A DNA stretch of 7,437 nt from Streptomyces lilacinus (GCA_000715685.1 KL569474.1:1549-8985), one strand, 5' to 3'. Positions 1-5,718 are shown, counted from the first letter of the stretch. Numbers and translations are program-made. Notes: generated by a model from the letters alone, not told the origin.

Positions 1-19
1 GGGCTGACTTTGTCAGCCC
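1..19. terminator. Short perfect hairpin at window edge, possible terminator of an upstream gene
   Basis: An 8-bp perfect inverted repeat, GGGCTGAC (1-8) and GTCAGCCC (12-19), is separated by a TTT loop. It lies 55 bp before the aminotransferase start. A G/C-rich stem of this kind without a long U-tract is common for Streptomyces terminators, so it could end an upstream transcript, or it could act in the 5' leader of the aminotransferase. The upstream gene is outside the window, so the direction is unknown. Confidence 0.4.
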
Positions 20-32
20 CAAAGAGCGCGCA

Positions 33-77
33 ATGACCGGCGCATTACGGGCTCCGCCCTATCGTCGGGCGCCATGA
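33..77 (+). other. Possible 14-codon leader ORF overlapping the aminotransferase start
   Basis: An ATG at 33 opens a 14-codon frame ending in TGA at 75-77, which overlaps the aminotransferase ATG at 74-76 in an ATGA arrangement typical of translational coupling. Its fifth codon (45-47) is TTA, the codon read by the bldA tRNA in Streptomyces. The frame is also open upstream to the window edge, so it could instead be the tail of an upstream gene. Only about 58% of third positions are G/C, low for coding DNA here, so it may be chance. A purine-rich stretch (AAAGAGCG, 21-28) precedes the ATG but is a weak ribosome site. Confidence 0.2.
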
Positions 78-1632
78 CTGCTGAATCCGCTGAACTCGAA
101 CTCGCGGAACCCTATCTGCTCGGGTGGCTCTCCTCCGTCGGCCTCGACGTCGAATACGTCCGGGCCGAGGGAAACACCCTCTACTACCGTGACGCACAGG
201 GCCGCGAGGTCCCGGTGGTGGACTACGCGGGCGGCTACGGCTCCCTGATGCTGGGTCACAACAATCCCGAGATCGTGGCGTACGCCAAGTCGCTGCTGGA
301 AAACGGGATTCCGGTGCACGCCCAGTTCTCCCGGCACCCCTATGCCAACCAGGTCGCGCAGGAACTCAACACCATCCTGCGCCGCGAAAGCGGCGACGAC
401 GAGCCGTACTCGGCGATATTCGCCAACACCGGCGCCGAGGCCATCGAGGCCGCCGTCAAGCACGCGGAGCTCGACCGCCGGATGCGGATGGACGAGCTGC
501 ACGCCGCCGTCGAGGCGGGAATCGAGGCCGCCCGGTCGGCGGTGCTGAGCGGTGCGGCGACCGTGCCCGGCGCGGTGTTCGGGGCGCTGGGGCTGCCAGC
601 GACCGAGCGGGCCGACGCCGAGGGCTTCGACGCTGTCTCTTATACAGATGTGTATAAGAGACAGTCCTCACGCTGGAGGGGTCCTTCCACGGCAAGCTCG
701 TGGGCTCGGTGCAGCTGACCCACAACGAGGGCTACCGCGCGCCCTTCTCCGCGCTCGCCGCGCAGGCCCGCTTCGTACCCCGGAACCGGCCCGAGGTGCT
801 CAAGGAGATCATCGAGGCCGACCGGGCCGAGTTCCTCGACCTGGCCGTCGAGGACGGCCGGGTCGCGCTCGTGCGCCGCAACGCCCCGGTCTTCTGCGCC
901 TTCCTGCTGGAGCCCATCCAGGGCGAGGGCGGCATCAACGTCATCACGCGCGAGTTCGCGGAGGAGCTCCAGCGGGCCACCGCCGCGATCGACTGCCCGA
1001 TCGTCCTCGACGAGGTGCAGAGCGGCATGGGCCGCAGCGGCGCCTTCTTCGCGAGCTCCCTCGTCGGGCTGCGCGGCGACTACTACGCGCTGGCCAAGAG
1101 CCTCGGCGGCGGTCTGGCCAAGTCGTCGGTGATGCTGGTGCGCCGCTCCCGCTACCGCAAGGAGTTCGAGCTCGTCCACAGCTCGACGTTCGCCAAGGAC
1201 GCCTTCTCCTGCTTCATCGCCCTGAAGGTGCTGGAGCTGATGGAGGCCGAGGACGGCCGGGTCTACCGGCTGGCCGCCGAGCGCGGGCAGGCCCTGCGGG
1301 GCATGTTCGAGGCCGTACGGGCCGACTTCCCCGACGTGGTGAAGGACATCCGGGGCGAGGGCCTGATGCTCGGCTTCGAGTTCCGGGACCAGTCCGAGGC
1401 CGCCTCCGAGCAGATCCGGGAGAACGCCGGCACCTTCGGCTACCTCATCGCCGGGTACCTGCTGCGCGAGCACCGGATCCGGACGTTCCCCACGGCGAGC
1501 GCCGTCCACACCCTGCGCTTCGAGCCGTCGGTGTACCTCTCCGACGAGGAGATCGCGCAGCTGGAGGCCGGTCTGCGCGACGTCTGCGCGATCCTGCGCG
1601 CCCAGGACGGTCAGAAGCTCGTCCTGGCGTAA
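74..1632 (+). CDS. Class III PLP-dependent aminotransferase, interrupted by 32 bp of adapter sequence
   Basis: This encodes a cytosolic fold-type I PLP enzyme of the class III (ornithine/omega) aminotransferase family, which moves an amino group between an amine or amino acid and a carbonyl compound. The upstream part (74-632) has NTGAEAIEAA, the phosphate-binding region. The downstream part (from 664) begins GSFHGK and has LDEVQSGMGRSG (Asp codon 1009-1011, pyridine-nitrogen ligand) and LAKSLGGG, whose Lys (codon 1096-1098) should form the Schiff base. The halves are in different frames only because 633-664 is Tn5/Nextera mosaic-end sequence. Deleting exactly that joins the frames through FDVLTLEGSFHGK, giving about 508 residues with Asp302 and Lys331. 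This is longer than the usual 400-460, owing to a helical-looking insertion of about 50 residues between NTGAEA and FHGK. ATG 74 is the first in-frame start; its ribosome site is weak. The substrate cannot be read from the sequence; supplying or modifying a polyketide building block is inferred from context. Confidence 0.9.
633..664. other. Embedded Nextera/Tn5 mosaic-end adapter sequence (assembly artefact)
   Basis: CTGTCTCTTATACA (633-646) is followed directly by GATGTGTATAAGAGACAG (647-664). These are a truncated reverse complement and a near-complete copy of the 19-bp Tn5 mosaic end used in Nextera libraries, placed head to head as in a mate-pair junction or at two adapter-bearing contig ends merged across a gap. 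There is no transposase, no marker and no 9-bp target duplication (left flank GCTTCGACG, right flank TCCTCACGC). The 32-bp length shifts the frame of the aminotransferase, and its excision restores it. This is not biological sequence. Confidence 0.95.
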
Positions 1633-1660
1633 CCACCCACAGCGCATAACCACCCGCAGC

Positions 1661-1717
1661 AAAAAGCCGGGTCCGGCTCGGGGTACGTCCCTCAACGTAC
1701 TCCCTCGCCGGACCCGG
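1661..1717 (-). terminator. Long hairpin between convergent genes, intrinsic terminator on the minus strand
   Basis: The outer arms CCGGGTCCGGC (1667-1677) and GCCGGACCCGG (1707-1717) form an 11-bp perfect stem. An inner 6-bp stem, GTACGT (1683-1688) with ACGTAC (1695-1700), closes a CCCTCA loop. Read leftward, the stem is followed after one base by five U residues (AAAAA at 1661-1665 on the + strand), a textbook Rho-independent terminator for the minus-strand SARP gene. It also lies about 35 bp after the aminotransferase stop, so the hairpin may block read-through from both sides. Its presence suggests the genuine SARP 3' end is close by. Confidence 0.8.
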
Positions 1718-4241
1718 AGCTCGGGGGATCCCGATGTGTATAAGAGACAGGGGTCGTCAGGCTCAGCGGCCTGCGCAGCCGGCCGTAGAGGTGGCGCAGC
1801 GCGCCCGACGGCGAGCCGGAGGCCAGCAGCTTGCGCATGTACCGGCGGCGGTCGTCGGGGCCCTCGCCGATGCCGGCGAACAGCTCCCCGCCCGGACCCT
1901 CGCCCGTGCGGGCCGCGAGCATGAACTCCAGCAGGCGGTCGATGGCGGCGTCGGAGAGCGGGTCGAGGCTCATCGTGCTCGCGTGCCGTTGGCCCGCGCC
2001 CCAGCCGGGGCGGCGCTGCAGCAGCTCGGGCCGGGCGGCGGCGACGACCAGCAGCGGGACCGCGCCCGCCGACTCCACCAGGTCCTCGACGCAGTCGAGC
2101 AGGGCGTCGTCGGCCCGGTGCAGGTCGTCGATGATCAGCACCAGCGGCCGGTCGGCGGCCAGGGCGACCAGGAAGCGGCGCCAGGCGGCCAGTACCTCCC
2201 CCGTACCCCCCTGGGGGAGGCCGGCCGTCGGGGCGACGAGCGGGGTGAGCAGCGTGAGCACGCGTTCGGCCTCGTCCGCCCGGGGTTCCACGGCGCGTAC
2301 GGCGGCGGCGAGGCGGCCGCGCAGGTCGGCGGGGGTCTCGCCGGGCAGGGCACCGCAGGCGGCGGCGAGGATCTCGCTCTGCACCGCGAGGGCGTTGTCG
2401 CCGTGGAAGGAGGGGGTCCGGCCCACCAGGAAGCGGGCCGGCTCGGGCTGGTCGGCGAAGGTCTTCTCGAACTCCATGACGAAGCGCGTCTTGCCGATGC
2501 CCGGGTCGCCGAGGACGGTGACCAGGTGCGGCATCGCGCGGTGCCGGGTGCGGCTGAGGAGGCCGCGCAGGAGGTCGAGTTCGCAGTCGCGGTCGACGAT
2601 GGGGACGGTGTGCTCGCCGGGGTACTCGCGGCGGATGCCGCGCACCTCCCAGCCGGTGACCGGGTCGCCGGCCGAGGACAGCTTGATGGCCGCCTCGGTG
2701 GCCTCCCGGGTGCCGGCGCAGACCCGGACCTCGCCGGCGGGCACCCGGGCCAGCAGGGACTGGCCGGTGTGCAGCAGGGTGCCGATGAGGGTGGGCGGGG
2801 AGTCGGGGTCGTCGGGGCGGTAGCGGACGATCGCCTCGCCGGTGACCACCGCGGCGCGCACGGCCGGGCGCTGGGCGGGTCGTACGTCGGCGAAGGCGGC
2901 CGAGCCGACGGCGGCGCGCACCGCGAGGCTCGCGTGGACCGCGCGCTCGGCGGCGTCCTTCTGGTCGACCTGGTCCCCGCAGGCGCCGAAGAGGGCCAGG
3001 GAGACGGAGCCGATGCTGGCGACGACGGTGCCGCCGAAGTACTCGGTCTTCTCCTGGACGGCGGTGGCCATGGCCTCCAGGGCGGTGTCGGTGCTCTCGC
3101 ACGACGTCCCGCCCGGGGCGTCGTCGGCGCAGGCCAGCTCGGTCGCGATGAGCGCGACGCTGACCTGGGTGCGCTGGGTGACGGTGGCCGCGGACCGGCG
3201 CCCGACGAGCTGCCCGACGGACTGTCCGGCGGACTGCTCGAGGGACGTACGGGGCTGGGGCACGCGGGCCGGAGCCGCGGACGGGGCCGGCGCCGGGACG
3301 GAGGCGAGCGGGGTGCCGGTCTCGCCGCGGCGGGCGGCGGGCTGCCGCGCCGGGTGTCCGGCGGAGTGTCCGGCGGACCGCTCGGCCGGCCGGCCGGCGG
3401 CGTGGTCCGCGGCGTGCTCGCGCGCGGCGCGCAGGCCGATCGCGTACGGCACGGCGCCGGCGGTCTCGCGCACGGGCAGGGTGAGCGAGGGGTCGTGGGT
3501 GAGGATGGCGTGCTGCAGGTCGCGCAGCGAGCGGCCGGGCTCCAGGCCCAGGTCCTCGACGAGCGTGGAGCGGACCTTGTCGTAGACGGCGAGGGCGTCG
3601 GCCTGCCGGCCGCAGCGGTAGAGGGCGAGCATGAGCTGTCCGCAGGACCGCTCGCGCAGGGACTCGGTGGCGACCATCGTCTCGAGCTCGCCGAGGACGG
3701 CCTGGTGGCGTCCGCAGGCCAGCTCGGCCTCGAAGTAGTCCTCCATCGCGTCCAGTCGGGCCTTCTCCACGGCGGCGAGCTCCGGCCAGGCGATGCCGGT
3801 CTCGACCAGGTCGGCCAGGGCCGGTCCCTGCCACAGGGTGAGGGCCTCGCGCAGCAGCACCGCCGCGTCCTCGGGCGCGCCGGCGGCGAACCTGGTCCGG
3901 CCCGCCTCGACCTGTCGCTGGAAGCGGTGCAGGTCGACGTCCTCGGGGTCGACGCGCAGGACGTAGCCGGGGGCCTGGGTCAGCAGGGCCGGGGCGGCCG
4001 GGGCGGCGCCGTCGGTCGAGAGCACGCCGCGCAGTCCCCACACGGCGTTCTGCAGGATCTTGCGGGCCGAGGTGGGTGCCTCGTCCACGGGCCACAGGGC
4101 GCGCAGCAGTTGGCTGGTGGCCACGACCCGATTGGCGTGCAGGAGTAAGAACCCGAGTGTGGCGCGCTGTTTGATGCCGCCCAGTGCCACGGGCCGGTCG
4201 GCGTCAATGACTTCCAAAGGACCTAGCATTCGAAACCGCAT
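1692..4241 (-). CDS. Large SARP-family pathway activator with cyclase-like and ATPase domains; 3' end uncertain
   Basis: This is a Streptomyces antibiotic regulatory protein (AfsR/DnrI/RedD type), a cytoplasmic transcription activator. Residues 1-95 are the OmpR-like winged helix (opening MRFRMLGPLEV). Residues 93-250 are the bacterial transcriptional activation domain, with FQRQVEAG, LTLWQGPALADL and LGLEPGRSL. An Ala/Pro/Arg-rich linker spans about 255-355. Residues 360-500 resemble a class III nucleotide cyclase but lack canonical metal-binding Asp residues (Glu368 and Ser412 at those places). An ATPase follows, with Walker A GDPGIGKT (Lys584) and Walker B LVLIIDDLH (Asp705/706). The native sequence runs to about residue 830; the last 19 codons cross the adapter at 1733-1750 and end at a TGA inside the terminator loop, so the true C-terminus is unknown. 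Leu32 is a TTA codon (4146-4148), implying bldA control. ATG 4241 is preceded by GGGTGAG; Met5 is a less likely start. It probably activates the adjacent PKS genes. Confidence 0.88.
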   Translation of the reverse strand: MRFRMLGPLEVIDADRPVALGGIKQRATLGFLLLHANRVVATSQLLRALWPVDEAPTSARKILQNAVWGLRGVLSTDGAAPAAPALLTQAPGYVLRVDPEDVDLHRFQRQVEAGRTRFAAGAPEDAAVLLREALTLWQGPALADLVETGIAWPELAAVEKARLDAMEDYFEAELACGRHQAVLGELETMVATESLRERSCGQLMLALYRCGRQADALAVYDKVRSTLVEDLGLEPGRSLRDLQHAILTHDPSLTLPVRETAGAVPYAIGLRAAREHAADHAAGRPAERSAGHSAGHPARQPAARRGETGTPLASVPAPAPSAAPARVPQPRTSLEQSAGQSVGQLVGRRSAATVTQRTQVSVALIATELACADDAPGGTSCESTDTALEAMATAVQEKTEYFGGTVVASIGSVSLALFGACGDQVDQKDAAERAVHASLAVRAAVGSAAFADVRPAQRPAVRAAVVTGEAIVRYRPDDPDSPPTLIGTLLHTGQSLLARVPAGEVRVCAGTREATEAAIKLSSAGDPVTGWEVRGIRREYPGEHTVPIVDRDCELDLLRGLLSRTRHRAMPHLVTVLGDPGIGKTRFVMEFEKTFADQPEPARFLVGRTPSFHGDNALAVQSEILAAACGALPGETPADLRGRLAAAVRAVEPRADEAERVLTLLTPLVAPTAGLPQGGTGEVLAAWRRFLVALAADRPLVLIIDDLHRADDALLDCVEDLVESAGAVPLLVVAAARPELLQRRPGWGAGQRHASTMSLDPLSDAAIDRLLEFMLAARTGEGPGGELFAGIGEGPDDRRRYMRKLLASGSPSGALRHLYGRLRRPLSLTTPVSYTHRDPPSSGSGEGVR
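1733..1750 (+). other. Second Nextera/Tn5 mosaic-end fragment (assembly artefact)
   Basis: GATGTGTATAAGAGACAG here equals 18 of the 19 bases of the Tn5 mosaic end and is identical to 647-664. It sits exactly where the SARP protein stops looking native: read on the minus strand it yields the residues VSYTH, a familiar adapter-derived string in translated assemblies. A sequence join therefore occurs here, and the order or completeness of the flanks is unproven. Eighteen bases do not change the frame. Confidence 0.93.
4146..4148 (-). promoter_or_regulatory. TTA codon (bldA-dependent translation point) in the SARP gene
   Basis: Codon 32 of the SARP reads TTA on the minus strand (TAA at 4146-4148 on +). 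In Streptomyces, TTA is translated only by the bldA leucyl-tRNA, which becomes plentiful late in growth, and it is concentrated in pathway regulators. I saw no other in-frame TTA in the intact protein genes of this window, so the regulator is the likely developmental checkpoint. Confidence 0.85.
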
Positions 4242-4311
4242 CGCTCACCCAAGATCTTTTTGCAAAGTTGTCGCCAGTTGATTCCACCCGCTGAAGTCGG
4301 TGGTGAGGGTA

Positions 4312-4351
4312 TCGGCGACCTCTTGAGATCCTCTCGAGGTCCGTTCGAGGG
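4312..4351. promoter_or_regulatory. Candidate SARP operator: heptamers repeated every 11 bp
   Basis: Heptamers begin at 4312 (TCGGCGA), 4323 (TTGAGAT), 4334 (TCGAGGT) and 4345 (TCGAGGG), separated by the 4-bp spacers CCTC, CCTC and CCGT. This gives an exact 11-bp period, one helical turn. SARPs such as ActII-ORF4 and DnrI bind direct heptamers of TCGAG type with this spacing. A weaker fifth unit, TGGTGAG, lies in phase at 4301. The array is 71-110 bp upstream of the SARP start, which suggests autoregulation. The TCGAG orientation points away from the SARP gene, so the regulated promoter is not certain. Confidence 0.6.
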
Positions 4352-4401
4352 CGTTGCGGGTCCTTCTTCTCGTTCGTCCGGAATCCACGCGGCCGCTTCA
4401 A

Positions 4402-4454
4402 CCGGAATCTGTCCGTCCGCCGCACTGGCCAGCCCGGGATCCGTCCGTCCGCCG
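4402..4454. repeat. Two 21-bp direct repeats with a 32-bp period
   Basis: The segments 4402-4422 and 4434-4454 match at 19 of 21 positions and share the exact core GTCCGTCCGCCG. The prefix CCGGAATCT/CCGGGATCC also occurs as CCGGAATCC at 4378-4386. The repeats lie between the SARP upstream region and the terminator of the small genes. They could be binding sites or simply low-complexity spacer. Confidence 0.5.
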
Positions 4455-4465
4455 TACCCGCCGGC

Positions 4466-4517
4466 ACGCGACAGCCCCTGCCGCGAGGAGGGGGAGCCGG
4501 GCGGCAGGGGCTGCGCG
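4466..4517. terminator. Strong hairpin terminator after the NTF2-like gene pair
   Basis: CAGCCCCTGCCGC (4472-4484) and GCGGCAGGGGCTG (4501-4513) are a perfect 13-bp inverted repeat with a 16-base loop. The stem continues by four pairs (CGCG with CGCG) across one bulged A at 4471. It lies 35 bp beyond the stop of the minus-strand gene at 4552 and has no U-tract, as is usual for actinomycete terminators. It would separate that operon from the SARP gene downstream. Confidence 0.8.
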
Positions 4518-4551
4518 GGGGAGCGCCGGTCGGGGTGTCGTCCCGGGCTCC

Positions 4552-4971
4552 TTAGGCGACCAGGCCGCTCTTGGCGACCGGGCGGTCGATGGCCATCAGC
4601 CAGCGGCCGTCCTCGCCCTTGACCAGGACGTCGGTGCAGACGCCCTCGAGGTGGAAGGGCTCGCCCTCGGCGTTGACGCCGTCGATCGCGTAGTCCACGC
4701 CGATCAGGGCCACGTCGCCGGCCGTGTAGTGGAAGGTCACCTTGGCCTCGAGCTTGGGCTTGGTGGCCAGGAACTCCTTGAAGAACTTCAGACGGGCCTC
4801 GCCGGTCAGCGGCTCGCCCGAGAAGTTGGAGATGGAGTCCTCGCGGTAGAGGGCGTTGAACAGCTCGCCGTCACCGGAGTTGAAGACCTGGAGGAAGATC
4901 TCGTTCTGGGTCCAGGTGTCGTCGGTGAGGTCGGGGTTGTTGGGGTCGAAGTCGACGGTGAAGGTCGTCAT
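4552..4971 (-). CDS. NTF2/SnoaL-like small protein (DUF4440-type), paralogue 1
   Basis: This is a 139-residue single-domain protein of the NTF2-like cone-shaped fold. That fold houses ketosteroid isomerases, SnoaL-type cyclases and many ligand-binding proteins. The recognisable signature is an N-terminal helix with FNSGDGELFNALY (residues 30-42), then GEPLTGEAR (52-60) and a closing strand with GRWLMAIDRP. There is no signal peptide or membrane segment. The same pattern occurs in the gene just upstream (FNRGD...NAFY, KPLTGQAR, NWRYAIDDP), so the two are paralogues, separated by 53 bp and probably co-transcribed. I chose ATG 4971 over GTG 4980 because the purine-rich GAGCGAG sits 8 bases before the ATG but abuts the GTG. 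The reaction is unknown; a role in modifying or binding a polyketide intermediate is inferred only from location. Confidence 0.82.
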   Translation of the reverse strand: MTTFTVDFDPNNPDLTDDTWTQNEIFLQVFNSGDGELFNALYREDSISNFSGEPLTGEARLKFFKEFLATKPKLEAKVTFHYTAGDVALIGVDYAIDGVNAEGEPFHLEGVCTDVLVKGEDGRWLMAIDRPVAKSGLVA

Positions 4972-5024
4972 GGCGAACACTCGCTCTTTCTCTGGGTCCG
5001 GGGACGGGGAAGGGACGGAGGTCC

Positions 5025-5405
5025 TTACTCGGCCTGGCCGTACGGGTCGTCGATCGCGTAGCGCCAGTTGCCGTCGGCACCCAGTCGCAGCACGTCCACG
5101 CCCACGCCCTTGAGGGTCTCGGGGTTGCCGTCCTCGTCGACCGTCTCGATGGACCAGTCGACGATCAGGAGCGCGGTGTCCTTGGTGACGAAGGACTGCC
5201 GCGGAACGGCGGTCATCTTCGGGCCGAAGGAGAGGAACTCCTTGACGCTGTCGATGCGGGCCTGGCCGGTCAGCGGCTTGCCCGGCTCCCAGACCGCCAC
5301 GGCCTCGTCGGTGTAGAACGCGTTGACCGCGTCGGCGTCGCCGCGGTTGAACGCCTCGACGTAGAGCGCGGTGTGCTTTTCGACATCATTGGTGAGCTGA
5401 GTCAT
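5025..5405 (-). CDS. NTF2/SnoaL-like small protein (DUF4440-type), paralogue 2
   Basis: A 126-residue single-domain NTF2-fold protein, first gene of a two-gene minus-strand operon. Motifs are FNRGDADAVNAFYTDEA (residues 19-35), KPLTGQAR (43-50), KEFLSFGPK, and a C-terminal strand GNWRYAIDDPYG. The Tyr/Asp-Glu after the first helices and the Trp39-Glu40 pair line the expected pocket region in such proteins, but no catalytic set can be assigned. ATG 5405 is preferred over in-frame starts further upstream because GGGAG lies 10 bases ahead of it, and because the extra 19 residues of the longer frame are not family-like and would run back through the palindrome and promoter area. The gene is divergent from the PKS, so both may share control from 5406-5718. 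Alternative roles include a stress-type ketosteroid-isomerase homologue or, less likely, a polyether epoxide hydrolase. Confidence 0.82.
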   Translation of the reverse strand: MTQLTNDVEKHTALYVEAFNRGDADAVNAFYTDEAVAVWEPGKPLTGQARIDSVKEFLSFGPKMTAVPRQSFVTKDTALLIVDWSIETVDEDGNPETLKGVGVDVLRLGADGNWRYAIDDPYGQAE

Positions 5406-5450
5406 GACGAGACTGCTCCCGCTTTCTTTCGTATGGGCCGGGTATAAATC

Positions 5451-5462
5451 GTGTCCGGACAC
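5451..5462. promoter_or_regulatory. Perfect 12-bp palindrome, candidate operator
   Basis: GTGTCCGGACAC is its own reverse complement. It lies 46-57 bp upstream of the NTF2-like gene start, directly beside a TATA-containing stretch (TTTATACC on the minus strand, 5448-5441) that could serve as a -10 element. A dimeric repressor or activator bound here would cover the spacer or -35 area. No gene for such a dimeric regulator (TetR, MarR, GntR) is present in the window. Confidence 0.45.
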
Positions 5463-5673
5463 TAGCGGGCACCTTCAACCCCCCGCTCATCGTGGGGTAA
5501 TGGCCTGCTCACGCCGCCCGACGGGGCGTCAATTACCGTGCCGTGACCGCGCACTGAAGTCCCGCTGGCCGCCCCGAGCCTAGGATCGATGAACGATTCA
5601 AGTGTTGTAGCACGTTGCCGGTGCGCGGGAAATGAGCCGGTGGTTCCGGGCCGGTTCACGGTCCCCGAATTCA

Positions 5674-5702
5674 TTGAGTCGGCCAAGGAATTCAGTCGAG
5701 AA
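5674..5702 (+). promoter_or_regulatory. Weak candidate SARP heptamer pair before the PKS
   Basis: TTGAGTC (5674-5680) and TCGAGAA (5696-5702) are SARP-like heptamers 22 bp apart, two helical turns, in the PKS direction. They overlap a GAATTCA direct repeat of 21-bp period. The second unit ends only 16 bp before the PKS start codon, which is close for an activator site unless the PKS start or transcript differs from that assumed. Confidence 0.25.
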
Positions 5703-5718
5703 AGGGCTGCTGAGCGCG

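Larger units (their letters stand above)
4242..4551. other. 310-bp non-coding region upstream of the SARP gene
   Basis: No convincing gene lies here; open frames crossing it are shadows of flanking genes. It contains the SARP leader and presumed promoter (4242-4311, AT-richer than its surroundings, including a run of five T on the + strand at about 4257-4261), an array of 11-bp-spaced heptamers (4312-4351), copies of a CCGGRATCY motif with two 21-bp near-identical repeats (4378-4454), and the terminator of the small-gene pair (4466-4517). A clean -35/-10 pair was not found; TACCCT on the minus strand (4311-4306) is a possible -10. Confidence 0.7.
5406..5718. other. 313-bp divergent control region between NTF2-like operon and PKS
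   Basis: No gene is supported here. The region should carry outward promoters for the minus-strand small genes and the plus-strand PKS. It contains a perfect palindrome at 5451-5462 next to a TATA-like stretch, an 8-bp inverted repeat with one mismatch (TGAGCCGG 5633-5640, CCGGTTCA 5651-5658), and GAATTCA repeated at 5667-5673 and 5688-5694. Its stretches around 5581-5610 and 5667-5703 are clearly AT-richer than the flanking genes, as expected of promoters. No consensus -35/-10 pair could be fixed with confidence. Confidence 0.7.

Noticed and set aside
633..664. A genuine Tn5-like transposon insertion
   Set aside because: Only mosaic-end bases are present, with no transposase or cargo and no 9-bp target duplication. 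The exact sequence is that of a commercial tagmentation adapter, and a second copy occurs at 1733-1750.
1717..1731. SacI/BamHI-like string resembling a cloning-vector polylinker
   Set aside because: The match to a pUC-type polylinker is incomplete, the first part belongs to the terminator stem, and such sites occur by chance in GC-rich DNA. It is still worth rechecking because it abuts the adapter scar.
640..4095. A very long minus-strand open frame of over 1100 codons, and a plus-strand one at 1734-4148
   Set aside because: Both are out-of-frame shadows of the SARP and aminotransferase genes in GC-rich DNA. They are low-complexity (Arg/Pro/Gly/Ala-rich), lack domains and cross adapter sequence.
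4552..5405. Paired polyether epoxide hydrolases of MonBI/MonBII type
   Set aside because: Size, fold class and pairing are suggestive, but the motifs (FN-x-GD, PLTG-x-AR) look like general DUF4440/SnoaL-like proteins, and no epoxidase gene is visible in the window.
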